Positions 44,386-55,781 of a stretch of 64,000 nucleotides of DNA are shown here, piece by piece; the stretch's first letter is position 1, and each line of letters begins with the position of its first letter. The stretch lies in NCBI GenBank assembly GCA_037447655.1, contig JBBHKE010002180.1, positions 1 through 64,000 on the forward strand. Direction: 5' to 3'. This DNA is from Zygnema cylindricum (Eukaryota > Streptophyta > Zygnematophyceae > Zygnematales > Zygnemataceae). The notes under the pieces were generated by a model that worked only from the letters and a program-made list of their open reading frames with translations, made no database searches and was not told the DNA's origin. Made by a program: the position numbers and the translations under genes.

Positions 44386-45427
44386 TGAAACTCTGAGACC
44401 TCCATAAGTCCTCAGAGTAGACAGCTTCCAAGAAGCCTCTAGGATAATCCTGACCCCTTTGTGTTCCAGCAAAAATAACTACCACCCTGGCAGACAAAAA
44501 CCCTGAACACCTACACCCCTGTGAAGGCAAGACTCCCCTGAGTCGGTAGCAAAAAGAATCTCTGAATTTGCTCCCCTGAGCAGTAAGTTATGGAGGGTCA
44601 AAGTTGACCTTTTGTACAGAAGCTCTCTGGGAGAGAGGGTCCTATCTTCTAATTTTTCTAAGTCCTATCTCTCTCACAGACTCTATCTACTGATGTACGG
44701 AACCAATCAGAATTGAGTTTCGTACGCAAAAGTACAGCCGCCGGTGTACTTTCGGTACGGACATTGTACGACATGGCCTAAATGTCGACACATGTCAAAT
44801 CCGGATTCGGTGCCATGATCTCCGGAGATTCTACAATCCAACGGAATTTCGCCACGCGTCATCCGATGTGGCGATGTCCACAAACCGCCGAAATCTTCCT
44901 CCGCGATCTCGGCGCTAATCTCGGCCGTCCGATTAGAGTCAGACTTAATCGTAGCCGTAGTAAATACATGCGCGGTATTTATTTCACTTCCGAAACAAAT
45001 GCGCGGTATTGATTCGTAATCGGTACCGTCATCCGTACCGGATCTATGTATCCCGTAATCCGTAACAGTTAAATGAATTATCAAACGTATACATATTTAA
45101 ATAATTATCGAACTATATAGTATCTAACACTAATCTTAGACTTAATGGCTAAGGCTACCGGCTACTTCCTGTCAGCCGGCCGGTAGGTACAGGGATCAAA
45201 TCCTGCCGCCGGCAAATACCTTTTAAATAAATAAATAAACCCCAACATAAAATTCCCGTAAACCTCAGGATAGCCAAGGTAGCCATGGCTCTAGCTTCCT
45301 CTCCAATTTCTCAGTGACTGCGACAAGTTTGAGAGTTGGAGAGAGAAGTTAGAGGTAGACTGCCTCGGCTTCTTTCTATATTTCTATTTAGACCTAGAAA
45401 ATACTAATAAATCCATTAGTTTCTACA
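44386..45427 (-). repeat. 3' LTR of inner copia
   Basis: 1042 bp. The tRNA-like module is at 45143-45215 (plus reading; arms GCCGGC/GCCGGC, B-box-like GGATCAAATCC). The polypurine tract lies beside it at 45428-45440. A 125-codon open frame (45084-44707) is preserved in both LTRs, but LTR identity alone explains that. Confidence 0.9.
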
Positions 45428-45440
45428 CTCCCCTTATTTT
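45428..45440 (-). promoter_or_regulatory. Polypurine tract of inner copia
   Basis: The minus strand reads AAAATAAGGGGAG between the polyprotein stop codon (45443-45441) and the 3' LTR. It would prime plus-strand DNA synthesis. The stop codon abuts the tract with no spacer. Confidence 0.9.
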
Positions 45441-48400
45441 CTAGTCAATCTTTAATTTCAGACCACACTTCTCCCTGCAAAAAATTAGCTTAGGGGAAGG
45501 CACAGGTTTGGTCATCATATCTGCTACCATCTCACTATCTGGTCTGTACTCTAAACTGATTATTTTGTTTTCTACTTTCTCTCTAACAAAGCTGAGTCTG
45601 ATGTCCATGTGTTTGGCTTTAAAATGGTGTTTAGGATTGGCAGAAATAGCGATTGCTGCCTGATTATCACAAAATATTTTCTGCACACCACTCTTACGGT
45701 GACCAAGCTCACCAAGCAAAGACTTGACCCACATCAATTCTTTTACAGCAGAGCAAGAGGCCATATACTCAGCCTCCATGGTGGACTGAGCAATAACCTT
45801 TTGCTGTTTGCTACTCCAACAGCAAGCCCCATCACCCACATATAATACATATCCAGAAGTACATCTCCTCATCGGAGCATCACCATAACTGGCATCACTC
45901 CAAGTAGTGATGTCAGTATTCTCCCCACCCAAATGCAACCATAGATCTCTAGTTCCTACCAAATATCTAAGGACTCTCTTAGCTGCCTCCCAGTCCTTCT
46001 TAGTGGGAGCATTTAGACTTCTACTCAGCACTCCTACAGCTGCAGCTAAATCTGACCGGGTACAATTCATAAAATAGATTAGACTTCCCACTACTTGCCT
46101 GTAAGGAATAGTCTGCATGAACTTCTGTTCATCAGGAGATAAATCCTCGTCTAAGACTATGACTCCTTCTTCCTCACTCCCCTCACTTCCCTTCTTCAAC
46201 TCCATTGGAGTTGTACAACTATTAGCTTTATCCATTTGAAATTTTTCAAGCATGTTCCCTATTGCTTCCTTTTGAGTCAGTTTTATAATTTTCCTTTTCC
46301 GGTCTCTCTCTACTTGAATTCCCAAAATATATCTTGCTTCTCCCATATCCTTCATTTCAAATCTCCCCTTAAGATCGGTTTTCAGTTTGTTAATTTCTTC
46401 CATTGATTTACTTAATACAAGCAAATCATCAACATAAATTGCAATAAATATCAAACCTTCCTCATCTTCAAAAACATAGTAGAGTGATCTGAGCTGATCC
46501 GAATATATCCCAGACCGGTAAGAAACTCATCAAGCTTCTTATTCCATTGTCGAGGTGCCTGTTTCAAACCATAAAGAGATTTAATCAGCCCGCATACCTT
46601 ACTCTCCTCTCCTTCCTCCACAAAACCTTCGGGTTGTCGCATGAAGATTTCCTCTTCCAATTCTCCATGCAAAAAGGCTGTCTTGATGTCCATCTGATGC
46701 ACTTCCATGTCTTCCGCCGCTGCTAAACTGAGAAGTATGCGGACGGAGGGAAATCTGACCACCGGGGCAAAGGTTTCCTCGTAGTCAATTCCTTCCTTTT
46801 GTGTAAATCCCTTTGCCACTAATCTGGCCTTGTAGCGTTCGATTGTGTTATCTCGGTTCAGTTTTAATTTGAAGACCCACTTACAACCAATTGGTTTTCG
46901 GTTAGGTGGACAGTCCACCAGCTCCCAAGTATCGGCTGCCATGATTGAAGCCATCTCCTCATTGATGGCTATCTTCCACCGGTTTCTTTCTGGACAAGTC
47001 ATCGCCTCTCTATAAGATTGAGGTTCATCTTGATGAGATAGTTTAGTTACCTTGTTTTTAACCTGTTTTTTTTGCAGTCTTTTGCTACTTCTCCTCCCCC
47101 CCTCAAAATCTGATGCCGGAATAGATGGTTCTCGTGGATTCTTTCGAACAAACTCGGCTTCTCCCCTATCCTTTGATTCCGAATCAATTTCCATCACGTC
47201 TTCCGCTTCGAGTAGAGTTGTCACTGGAGTTTCCACAGCCGAGTCCTTTTCGGTCTGATTTGTTCCTGCAAGAATGTCATCTTCTCTAAAACCTAGATAG
47301 TTAGGAAGCTCAAAGTCATCGGAATTTTCTGACTCAAATCTGATTTTTACTGACTTTGTATATTTGAAGGGATCCACAGACTTTCCTTCATCCATAACTA
47401 CTAGATGCTTTACTAAGATTATATCTTCCCTTTTTAAATCATAAACTCTATATCCTTTTACATCTTCATCATATCCTAATAAGTATCCCGGTTTTCCTTT
47501 AGGATCTAGCTTCCAATTGGACCGATCAGTATCTAGACTGAATACTTGACTGCCAAAAACCTTCAAGTGAGATATGTCTGGTTTTCGGCCTGTCCATCTC
47601 TCATAAGGTGTTTGGTCTTTTATAGCTGAAGTAAGAACTCTATTCTTGAGGTAATTAGCACAGTTCATTGCTTCTGCCCAAAACCTTTTTCCTATCTTTT
47701 TATCTGACAACATACTTCTAGCACTATCACTTAGTGTTCTATTTAACCTTTCAGCTACCCCATTCTGTTCCGGATTTTCTGGAACTGTCTTTTGGTGTTG
47801 AACCCCATCTTCCCTCAAAAAATCCTCAAACTGGTTAGAAGTATACTCTCCACCATTGTCACTCCTTACTCTCTTGATTGGAGTTTCATGGAGTTTTTCG
47901 CTCCATGCTTTATATTGTCTAAAACAATCCTCAGCTTCGGACTTGTTTTTCAAAAAATATACCCGGGAATACCGAGACCAATCATCAGTTATAGTCATCA
48001 TAAATCTCTTCCCCCCCGGTGAGGGCACTCTAGCCGGTCCCCAAATATCTGTGTGTACTAGATCTAGAAGTTTTTCTCCCTTATAGGTGGCTGTTTTAGG
48101 AAAGGGTAATCTGTGTGCTTTACCTTGAGCACATCCACTACAATCACTTATATCATCACTCTCACTGAACTGAATCCCTTCCACCACTCCCATCTTTTTC
48201 ATCTCTCTTAACTTATCTAGATTCACATGCCCAAGCCTCTTATGCCACATCATAATATCATGAACACCAGCATAGTAAAGTTTCTTCTTTTCATTACTTA
48301 AGATCAGCCTAAACATCCCATGGCTACCTTTCTCAGCAATGAAATAGACATCATCCTCAAAACTAGCAGTAAAGACTCCTTCCCTAGTGCTAGTAAAAAA

Positions 48401-49798
48401 ACCTTTATCATCTAATACTGATGTAGAGATAAGATTTTTGTTCAGCTCCGGAATAAACAATACATCGGAGAATGTTAATATGGATGTCTTTCCTTCTACT
48501 AACACTTTTAGATCTACCGATCCTACAAGAGTAGTGGTGACTATCCTCCCATCCCCGTACTCCATCTCTACGGTGGGAATCTTTGTTATCTTAGTGAACA
48601 GGTGTCTATCCTTACACATGTGCATGGAGGCACCTGAATCTACAATCCAGCCTGCTTCACCTTTCAATCCACCGTAAGCACATTTCTGCCTCCGTGGAAT
48701 TTCGACCTCTTTTTTTGCCTCCATCTCCTCATCCAAAAGGAGCTCATCGTCCTCGTCCTCGGATTCAGCCTCAAGTACCTGTGTGACAAGGGCCTTTTTC
48801 TTTCCTCTCGGGGTACCACTGGTCTGCCCCTCCTTTAACCGAAGCTCGGTTAGCTTAGTGCACTCTGCCATATAGTGCCCCGGTTTCTTACAAAAATGAC
48901 ATAGACATTTGGGAGCCCTTGGTTCGAACTCATCTGCCTGTTTTTTCTGCTCCCTACCCCCATAGTTTCCGACCGGTTTTCGGGAATCCCTGTTCCTCCG
49001 ATCAGTCGCTGTTGCCAAGGCTTGGCCACTCTTTCCTCCCCTTCGGATCTCAATTGTATTCTCTTGAACGAGAATCATCCCTACCACTGAGTTCCATATC
49101 CACCTTGAGTCAGGCAAGTCCTGCACACAGTAAACTATGTTCACGAACTCATCAGGTAACTTCATCAGTAAACAGTTAACCTTTTCTTTTTCACTAAAAT
49201 CTTTTCCCGCACTGTGTAGCTCCATGAAGAGTGTAGCAAGCTCATTGCAAAAATCCAACATATTTCCCCCTTTGTATACATACTCCTTAACTTTCTGATC
49301 AGCCAACTGTTGTTGCTGAATCGTACCACTTCGGTACATCTCTATGAGAGCCATCCAAAGATCGGATGCTCTTTCTACCTGCAAATGAGGACATACAAGT
49401 CCTTGAGTGAGATGGCGTAGGATGAAGTGCTTTGCCGCCATATTGTTGAAGTCCCAGGTTTCAGTATCATTCTCCTCATTCCTCGGAATAGGTGACATGA
49501 ATGTGGAACCAGTTGCTATTAGTGTGGTCGTCTCCTTCTCCTTTCCTTTGTCCACCACCTCTCCTTCCTTTGTTTCCTCCGTTGAAGGTGGGTCCTCTTT
49601 CCTGGTGAATCTGGTTCCTCCAAACCCTGGAGGAATTCCAAGACTTGATGGACGCCCCAACCGTCCACTCACTATCCCCCAAAACCTTTTTTCTCATAGA
49701 GCTCCTATCATCATACTTTCCCAGTATATGAAGCCAGTTCCATTAAAGATTGGTACCCTAGAGGGTGGGCCCATAACCTGAAACTCTGAGACCTCCAT
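45441..49798 (-). pseudogene. Inner copia gag-pol polyprotein (one stop, one frameshift)
   Basis: Translation most likely starts at the ATG at 49798-49796, inside the 5' LTR (MEVSEFQVMGPPSRVP), and reads through the PBS. A TGA replaces a Cys codon about 30 codons on (near 49703; sister copies read ALCEKRFWG). The long frame 49672-46451 then gives gag, a CCHC knuckle CHFCKKPGHYMAEC (about residue 300), protease WIVDSGASMHMC (about 385), integrase with the HHCC region (HKRLGHVNL.. CSGCAQGKAH), core D..D..E (HTDIWGPA, RSDNGGEYTS, NPEQNGVAERLNR) and RT (IGCKWVFKLKLNRD, MDIKTAFLHGELEEEIFM). A 1-nt loss near 46470 shifts frame; the next frame (46454-45441) holds YVDDLLVLSKS and the complete RNase H (WSDASYGDAPMRRC, STMEAEYMASCSA, CDNQAAIAISANP). 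All catalytic motifs are kept. About 1450 codons is the normal copia length. Confidence 0.9.
49764..49778 (-). promoter_or_regulatory. Inner copia PBS, initiator-tRNA anticodon arm
   Basis: The minus strand reads GGTTATGGGCCCACC with no spacer after the 5' LTR. Plant tRNA-iMet contains GGUGGGCCCAUAACC across its anticodon stem-loop, giving 15 contiguous pairs. The next base no longer matches. A PBS of this type implies a cleaved (half) tRNA primer. Confidence 0.75.
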
Positions 49799-50820
49799 AA
49801 GTCCTCAGAGTAGACAGCTTCCAAGAAGCCTCAAGGATAATCCTGACCCCTTTGTGTTCCAGCAAAAATAACTGCCACCCTGGCAGACAAAAACCCTGAA
49901 CACTTGCACCCCTGTGAAGTTAAGACTCCCCTGAGTCGGTAGCAAAAAGATTCTCTGAATTTGCTCCCCTGAGCAGTAAGTTATGGAGGGTCAAAGTTGA
50001 CCTTTTGTACAGAAGCTCTCTGGGAGAGAGGGTCCTATCTTCTAATTTTTCTAAGTCCTATCTCTCTCACAGACTCTATCTACTGATGTACGAAACCAAT
50101 CAGAATTGAGTTTCGTACGCAAAAGTACAGCCGCCGGTGTACTTTCGGTACGGACATTGTACGACATGGCCTAAATGTCGACACATGTCAAATCCGGATT
50201 CGGTGCCATGATCTCCGGAGATTCTACAATCCAACGGAATTTCGCCACGCGTCATCCGATGTGGCGATGTCCACAAACCGCCAAAATCTTCCTCCGCGAT
50301 CTCGGCGCTAATCTCGGCCGTCCGATTAGATTCAGATTTAATCGTAGCCGTAATAAATACATGCGCAGTATTTATTTCACTTCCGAAACAAATGCGCGGT
50401 ATTGATTCGTAATCCGTACCGTCATCCGTACCGGATCTATGTATCCCGTAATCCGTAACAGTTAAATGAATTATCAAACGTATACATATTTAAATAATTA
50501 TCGAACTATATAGTATCTAACACTAATCTTAGACTTAATGGCTAAGGCTACCGGCTACTTCCTGTCAGCCGGCCGGTAGGTACAGGGATCAAATCCTGCC
50601 GCCGGCAAATACCTTTTAAATAAATAAATAAACCCCAACATAAAATTCCCGTAAACCTCAGGATAGCCAAGGTAGCCATGGCTCTAGCTTCCTCTCCAAT
50701 TTCTCAGTGACTGCGACAAGTTTGAGAGTTGGAGAGAGAAGTTAGAGGTAGACTGCCTCGGCTTCTTTCTATATTTCTATTTAGACCTAGAAAATACTAA
50801 TAAATCCATTAGTTTCTACA
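49779..50820 (-). repeat. 5' LTR of inner copia
   Basis: 1042 bp, with the same structure as 44386-45427. The tRNA-like module is at 50536-50608. A TATA-like TATTTATTACGG occurs on the sense strand near 50350-50362 and could be the element promoter (inferred). Confidence 0.9.
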
Positions 50821-53491
50821 TACTCTACTTTCCTCAGCTGAGTAAAAATCTTGTCTCTACATCTGTGTTAGATGACAAAGAGTTTGATACCTTCACTAAA
50901 AAGGGAGTCTTTACAGCTAAGTATGGGAATGACGTTTACTTCACGGGAGATAAGGGTAGCCAACGAATGTGTAGGCTTAACCTGAGTATTGAAAAGAAAA
51001 ATGCTTACATGTTGGTGTTCCTAAGTTGATGATTTGGCATAAACGATTGGGGCATGTGCATTTTGATAGGTTGAGGGAAATGAAAAAGCTTGGGGTAGTA
51101 GAAGGCATTCAGTTTGGGGATAATGAAATGATGAAAGATTGTAGTGGCTGTGCTTAAGGTAAGGCTCACAAACTTCCATTTCCTAAAGCCGCCACAAATA
51201 GAGGTTAGAAGGTACTAGATCTAGTCCACACAGATATTTAGGGACCTGCAAAAGTGCCTTCAGTTGGAGGAAAGAGGTTTATGTTGACAATAACCGATAA
51301 CTGGTCTAGATACTCTAGAGTCTACTTGCTATAAACAAAGTCTGAAACATCAACTTACTTCAAAGAATATAAAGCTTGGAGTGAGAAGTTGCATGGAACC
51401 CCCATTAAGAGGATAAGTAGTGATAATGGGGAGGAATATACCTCTAACCAGTTTGAGGAATACTTGAGAGATGAGGGAGTTCAACACCAGAAAACCATAC
51501 CATATAACTCGGAACAAAAAGGGGTAGTTGAGAGGTTGAACCGAACACTAGGAGATAGTGCATGTAGTATGTTGACCGACAAGAGAATAAGAAAGAGATT
51601 TTGGGCAGAGGCCATGAACTGTGCCAACTACATTAAGAATAGACTACTTACCTCAGCTGTAAAAGGAATGACACCTTATGAGAGATGGGTGGGAAGGAAA
51701 CCAGATATCTCTCACCTTAAAGTATTTGGTAGGCAAGTTTACAATCTTGACACGGATAAGAAAAACTGGAAACTAGATGCTAAGTGAAAACCCAGATACT
51801 TTTTAGGATATGATGAGGATGTCAAAGGATATAGGGTCTATGACTTAGCAAAGAGAGATATCATTCTGGTTAAATATCTAGTTGTCATAGATGAAGGGAA
51901 ATCATTTGACCCTTTTAAATATAAAAAAAAGATAAGAATCAGATTTGAGTCTGAAAATGAGGAGGACTCCATCCTTCTCGAAAAAGACATGAGTGAAACA
52001 AGGATTGCATATTCAGGAAAGATAGAAGACACTGGCAATCCACTAGAAACGTCACATATTCCTATGGACTTCGAGGAGAGAGAAGAGGAGGGATCGGAAC
52101 CGACTTCCATGGATAGGGGAGCCGATGAGACACTAAGGAGAAATCCAAGACTTCCCTCCATCCTAGCCTCGGAGTTTGAGGGGGGGAGAAAGAACAGCAA
52201 AAGGATTCACGAAAAACAGGTGACTCACAAGGTAACTAAGCTATCTCACCCAGATGAGCCTCGGTCATACTCGGAGGGAGTAAACACTTCGGAGAAAGAC
52301 AGATGGATTAGAGCCATAAATGATGAGATGGCCTCTATCATGGAAGCAAGTACTTGCGAACTAGCGGACTATCCTCCTGACAGGAAACGTATCGGCTGTA
52401 AATGGGTGTTTAAACTATTACTTGACACAGACAATACTATTGAGAGATATAAGGCTCGTTTGGTAGCAAGGGGCTCACCCAAAAAGAGGGGATTGATTAT
52501 GAGGAGACTTTTGCTCCAGTTGTTTTGTTCACATCAGTAAAGATTCTCCTCAGTCTAGCAGCAGCGAGAGACATGGAAATTCATCAGATGGATATTAAGA
52601 CCGCATTTCTCAATGGTGAGTAAGAGGAAGAAATCTTCATGCGGCAACCAAAGGGATTCGTGGAGAATGGGGAAGAGAGCAACGTTTGCAGGCTCATAAA
52701 GTCTATGGATGGACTTAAGTAGGCTCCGCGACAGTGGAACAAAAAACTAGATGAGTTTCTCACTGGTCTGGAATATATGCGGAATAGCTCTTACCATTCT
52801 ATCCATATGTTTGAAGATGAGAATGGTGTCATTTTTATTGCAATTTACGTGGATGATCTGCTTGTGTTGATTAAATCTTTGGAAAAGATTAATAGGCTAA
52901 AGAAAGACCTTAGAAGCATATTTGATATGAAGGATTTAGGTGAGGCAAGATACATTTTGGGGATCCAAATAGAGAGAGATAGAGGGAAAAGGATTATCAA
53001 CTTACTCAAAAAGAAGCAATAGGTAATATGCTTGAGAAATTCCAAATAGAAAAGGCTAACAGTTCTACCACTCCGATGGACTTGAAAAAAGTAAGCGATG
53101 GGAGAGTAGAAGGAGGAGTGGTGATCTTAGACGATCACATGAGTCCAGAGGAGAGAGAGTTTATGAAGTCTATCCTTTCTAGACAGGTCGTAGGAAGCTT
53201 GATCTATTTTATGAACTGTACCAAGTCGGACATATCGGCAACAATTGGAGTACTCAGTAGGAGTCTTAATGATCCTAGGAAGAGAGAGTGGGAGGTAGCC
53301 AAGAGAGTCATGAGATATCTGGTGGGAACCATAGAGTTATGGTTGCATTTGGGAGAGGAGCACACTGACATCATTACTTGGAGTGATGTCAGTTATGGAG
53401 ACGCAACAATGAGAAGATGCACTTTTGGGTATGTGTTGTATGTGGGGGAAGGTGCTTGCTATTGGAGTAGTAAACAACAAAAAGTGGTGGC

Positions 53492-54380
53492 TGAAATTTT
53501 GTGGTCTCCATTGACCCAAAGAATGAGCAGCCTATGTAAAGCCTCTAGGATAATATTTGCCCCTTCTACTTTCCCGCTGAATAAGCGCCGCCCAGGCACA
53601 CAAATATTCTCACCACTCTCATCCGTGTGAGGACAAGACTTTCCTGAGTGAAACGCAAAAAGAATCATTGAATTTGCTCCACTAAGTAGTAAGTTAAGGT
53701 TGGTCAAAGATGACCTTTATAGGTACACGCTCTCTTAGAGAGAGGTACCTAAATTTCACTAAGTCCTGGTCTGCCTACTTACGAATGCCTACTACTAAAC
53801 CCTATTCCAATAGAATCACTATATAGTACGGCGATGTACTTATTGTACGGCCATTGTACAACATGGCTTTCAAAGTGACGCCTGTCAAAACAGGAGCCAT
53901 GGTTCATCCTCCCATCTTCTCCGGTATCCAATAGTATGGTGCCACGTGGCGTCGCATGACGCTATCCCCAAAGGCCGCCAAAAGTTTATTGCGGGTGGCG
54001 GCTGCAATTGTGGTCGTCCGATCATTTGTATTTATGCAGCTTCGAGTCGTTTCCATGCATGAATTGATTAATGCTTGTTTTCATTAGTCTGCTGCAAATT
54101 AGTCTGTTTAACAAATAGATAAATTTGCGCGAAACGTAATACGTATATCGTTTCGTTAGTGTTTTAATGGCTAAGGCTAAGTTCTATATAGTAGTCTGTA
54201 GACCCCGGTTGAAATCCGGCCAAAGGCAGTATTTTGCTACAAATAGTAAAATACCTTCTATTTCATTCTACCTCCTTCTAAATGACGCGGCAGCCATGGC
54301 GTGCCTTTGGTTCTCTCTTTCTCTCTATTTACATTCTAACTAAAATATAGAAGTGAACTATTATTTACCTCTTTTCAACA
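53492..54380 (-). mobile_element. Solo copia LTR, TSD GTGGC
   Basis: 889 bp, TGAAATTTTGTGG..CTTTTCAACA, flanked by GTGGC at 53487-53491 and 54381-54385. No interior sequence, so it is a product of LTR-LTR recombination. It cuts the RNase H frame of the outer copia. The tRNA-like module is at 54164-54230 with GGTTGAAATCC, the closest match to a true B box in the window. Confidence 0.9.
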
Positions 54381-54753
54381 GTGGCTTAGTCTACTATGGA
54401 GGTTGAGTACATGACCTCTTGTTCTGCTGTGAAAAAATTGATGTGGGTCAAGTCCTTGTTGCAAGAACTGGGGTATATGAAGGAGGGAGTGCATGAGGTT
54501 TTTTATGATAATCAAGCTGCCAATGCAATTGCAGCTAATCCAAAACATCATTTCAAAGCTAAGCATATGGACATAAGATTGAGTTTTGTAAGGGAAAACG
54601 TTGAGAATAAGATTGTGAATCTTGTATATAAATCTGATGAGGAAATGGTGGCTGATATGATGACAAAACCAGTGCCCTCTCCTAAATTAAAATATTGCAG
54701 ATTAAAATGTGGACTAAAACTGAAGTTAAAATTAGACTATAAAATAATGGGAG

Positions 54754-55776
54754 TGTTGAAATTAATAGATTTCTAGAGTATTTTCTAGGTATAAATATGT
54801 TGGTATAAAACGAAAAGAAAAGTACGGACAGCCTGCCTCCACCTCCTCTCTCTAGCCCCCATACTTTTTGTAGTCACTGAAGGATAGGGAGGGTGGTTGA
54901 ACCATGGCTGCCTTAGTTTTACAAGCAGTTATTTGTAGTTTACTAAAAAGAGACCTGACGGACCCAGGACTTGATCCCGGTACCTGCCGTCCGTCAGGTC
55001 AGCCGGTAGCTGTCATCTTTATCATATAAGACTAGGACTAATGCTAAATGCTATAGGGTATGATAGATATATATTTATTTAGGAGTGAACGAATTCATTT
55101 AACTGAGACTGTATATGGCATGCATAGATACAGTTTTGTAAAAGTACGAAGTACGATACTATTTTGAAACGGATACCACGCATTTTGTTTCAACAGCGAA
55201 ACAAATATCACACAAGTATATATTGCGTTTTGGTTCATATCCGACGGCGCACATCATCGTCGGGATCCCAAAATGGTTACTTTGGCGTTTAGTGAAGTGG
55301 CATGACCTGGCGCCACGTGGAGAGATAACATTCGGTCGCAGAAATTTCGAGGAACGTACGGACGAGTGAAAAGTGGACATGCGTCCGCTTAATAGCCTTG
55401 TAGTACATAGGCCATACGAAAGGTACACCTTCGGTAGTAATTTTTGGTATGGAACAACATTTTGATTGGTCCGTACTTCAGTAGATAGGAGTTATTTGAG
55501 GGAATCACGACTTAGAAAATATTGGTAGGCGGCCACCTCTCTCTTTGAGAGTTTGTACAAATTGGCATTTTTACTCCCTCATAACTTATCGCCTGGTTGG
55601 GCGTTTTCAAAAAAAAAAATTCCTACGGACTCAAAGGAGTCTAGGCTGCACAGGGGTGCAGTTAGATTGTTTGCTTGTCTTCTTGGGTAGCAGTGGTTGC
55701 CATTGAAAGTAGGTTAGCTAATAACTATCTAGAGGCTTCTTGTATTCTGTAGTCCAATGGAGGACACAAAATTGCA
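54754..55776 (+). repeat. 3' LTR of outer copia
   Basis: 1023 bp. The tRNA-like module is on the minus strand. Arms GACCTGACGGAC (54952-54963) and GTCCGTCAGGTC (54989-55000) are perfectly complementary over 12 bp. The minus strand continues past the module into CTCTTTTTAG, a T run like a pol III terminator. Confidence 0.85.
54952..55000 (-). other. tRNA-like stem-loop module in LTR (best-preserved copy)
   Basis: Read on the minus strand: outer arm GACCTGACGGAC, then GGCAGGTACCGGGATCAAGT and CCTGG with an inner T-arm-like hairpin (CCGGG-ATCAAGT-CCTGG, 5-bp stem with one wobble, 7-nt loop), then outer arm GTCCGTCAGGTC. The B-box-like GGATCAAGTCC lies at the loop. Equivalent modules in other LTRs are at 42209-42290, 41144-41220, 45143-45215, 50536-50608 and 54164-54230, always antisense to the element. 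Confidence 0.6.
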
Positions 55777-55781
55777 GTATA

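Larger units (their letters stand above)
44386..50820 (-). mobile_element. Near-intact Ty1/copia, TSD TACTC
   Basis: The element is 6435 bp with two 1042-bp LTRs (44386-45427 and 49779-50820). By eye they differ at about 14 positions (about 1.3%). The perfect target duplication TACTC is at 44381-44385 and 50821-50825. The TG..CA ends are present. The target is the protease-integrase region of the outer copia (..TFSDVL|YFPQLSKN..). Only one stop and one frameshift interrupt the polyprotein, so this is the youngest element in the window. Confidence 0.95.
43050..54750 (+). pseudogene. Outer copia gag-pol, split and decayed
   Basis: Gag starts MDETKLQVMGPPSRVPIFNG at 43050, inside the LTR. It shifts frame near 43220-43290 and continues to a stop at 44275, with a CCHC-like knuckle (CHFCKKSGHFTADF, last Cys replaced by Phe) and a protease motif IIDSGVSMHLCG. 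After the inner element it resumes at 50826 with LSKNLVSTSVLDDK, then integrase (51389-51787; SSDNGEEYTSNQF, KGVVERLNRTL, FWAEAMNCANYIKNR), linker (51989-52300), RT (52300-53020; IGCKWVFKLL, IYVDDLLVLIKS) and RNase H (53028-53491, then 54386-54750 after the solo LTR, with a stop at the junction). Catalytic YVDD is intact but the frame carries many stops. Confidence 0.85.
42012..55776 (+). mobile_element. Outer Ty1/copia carrying two nested insertions
   Basis: LTRs 42012-43069 and 54754-55776 start TGTTGAAATTAATAG and end AAAATTGCA. Flanking pentamers are ATATA (42007-42011) and GTATA (55777-55781), a 4/5 match consistent with an aged target duplication. The polypurine tract AAAATAATGGGAG is at 54741-54753. 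Interior coding is plus-strand and is split by a full copia (44386-50820) and a solo LTR (53492-54380). Without them the element is about 6.4 kb. LTRs differ by substitutions and indels (for example the GGTTGAGATT.. block), so it is older than its guests. Confidence 0.9.

Noticed and set aside
44707-45084. 125-codon frame present in both inner copia LTRs (also 50100-50477)
   Set aside because: LTRs are about 98-99% identical, so conservation is automatic; no domain, and the frame is absent from the other LTR subfamilies.
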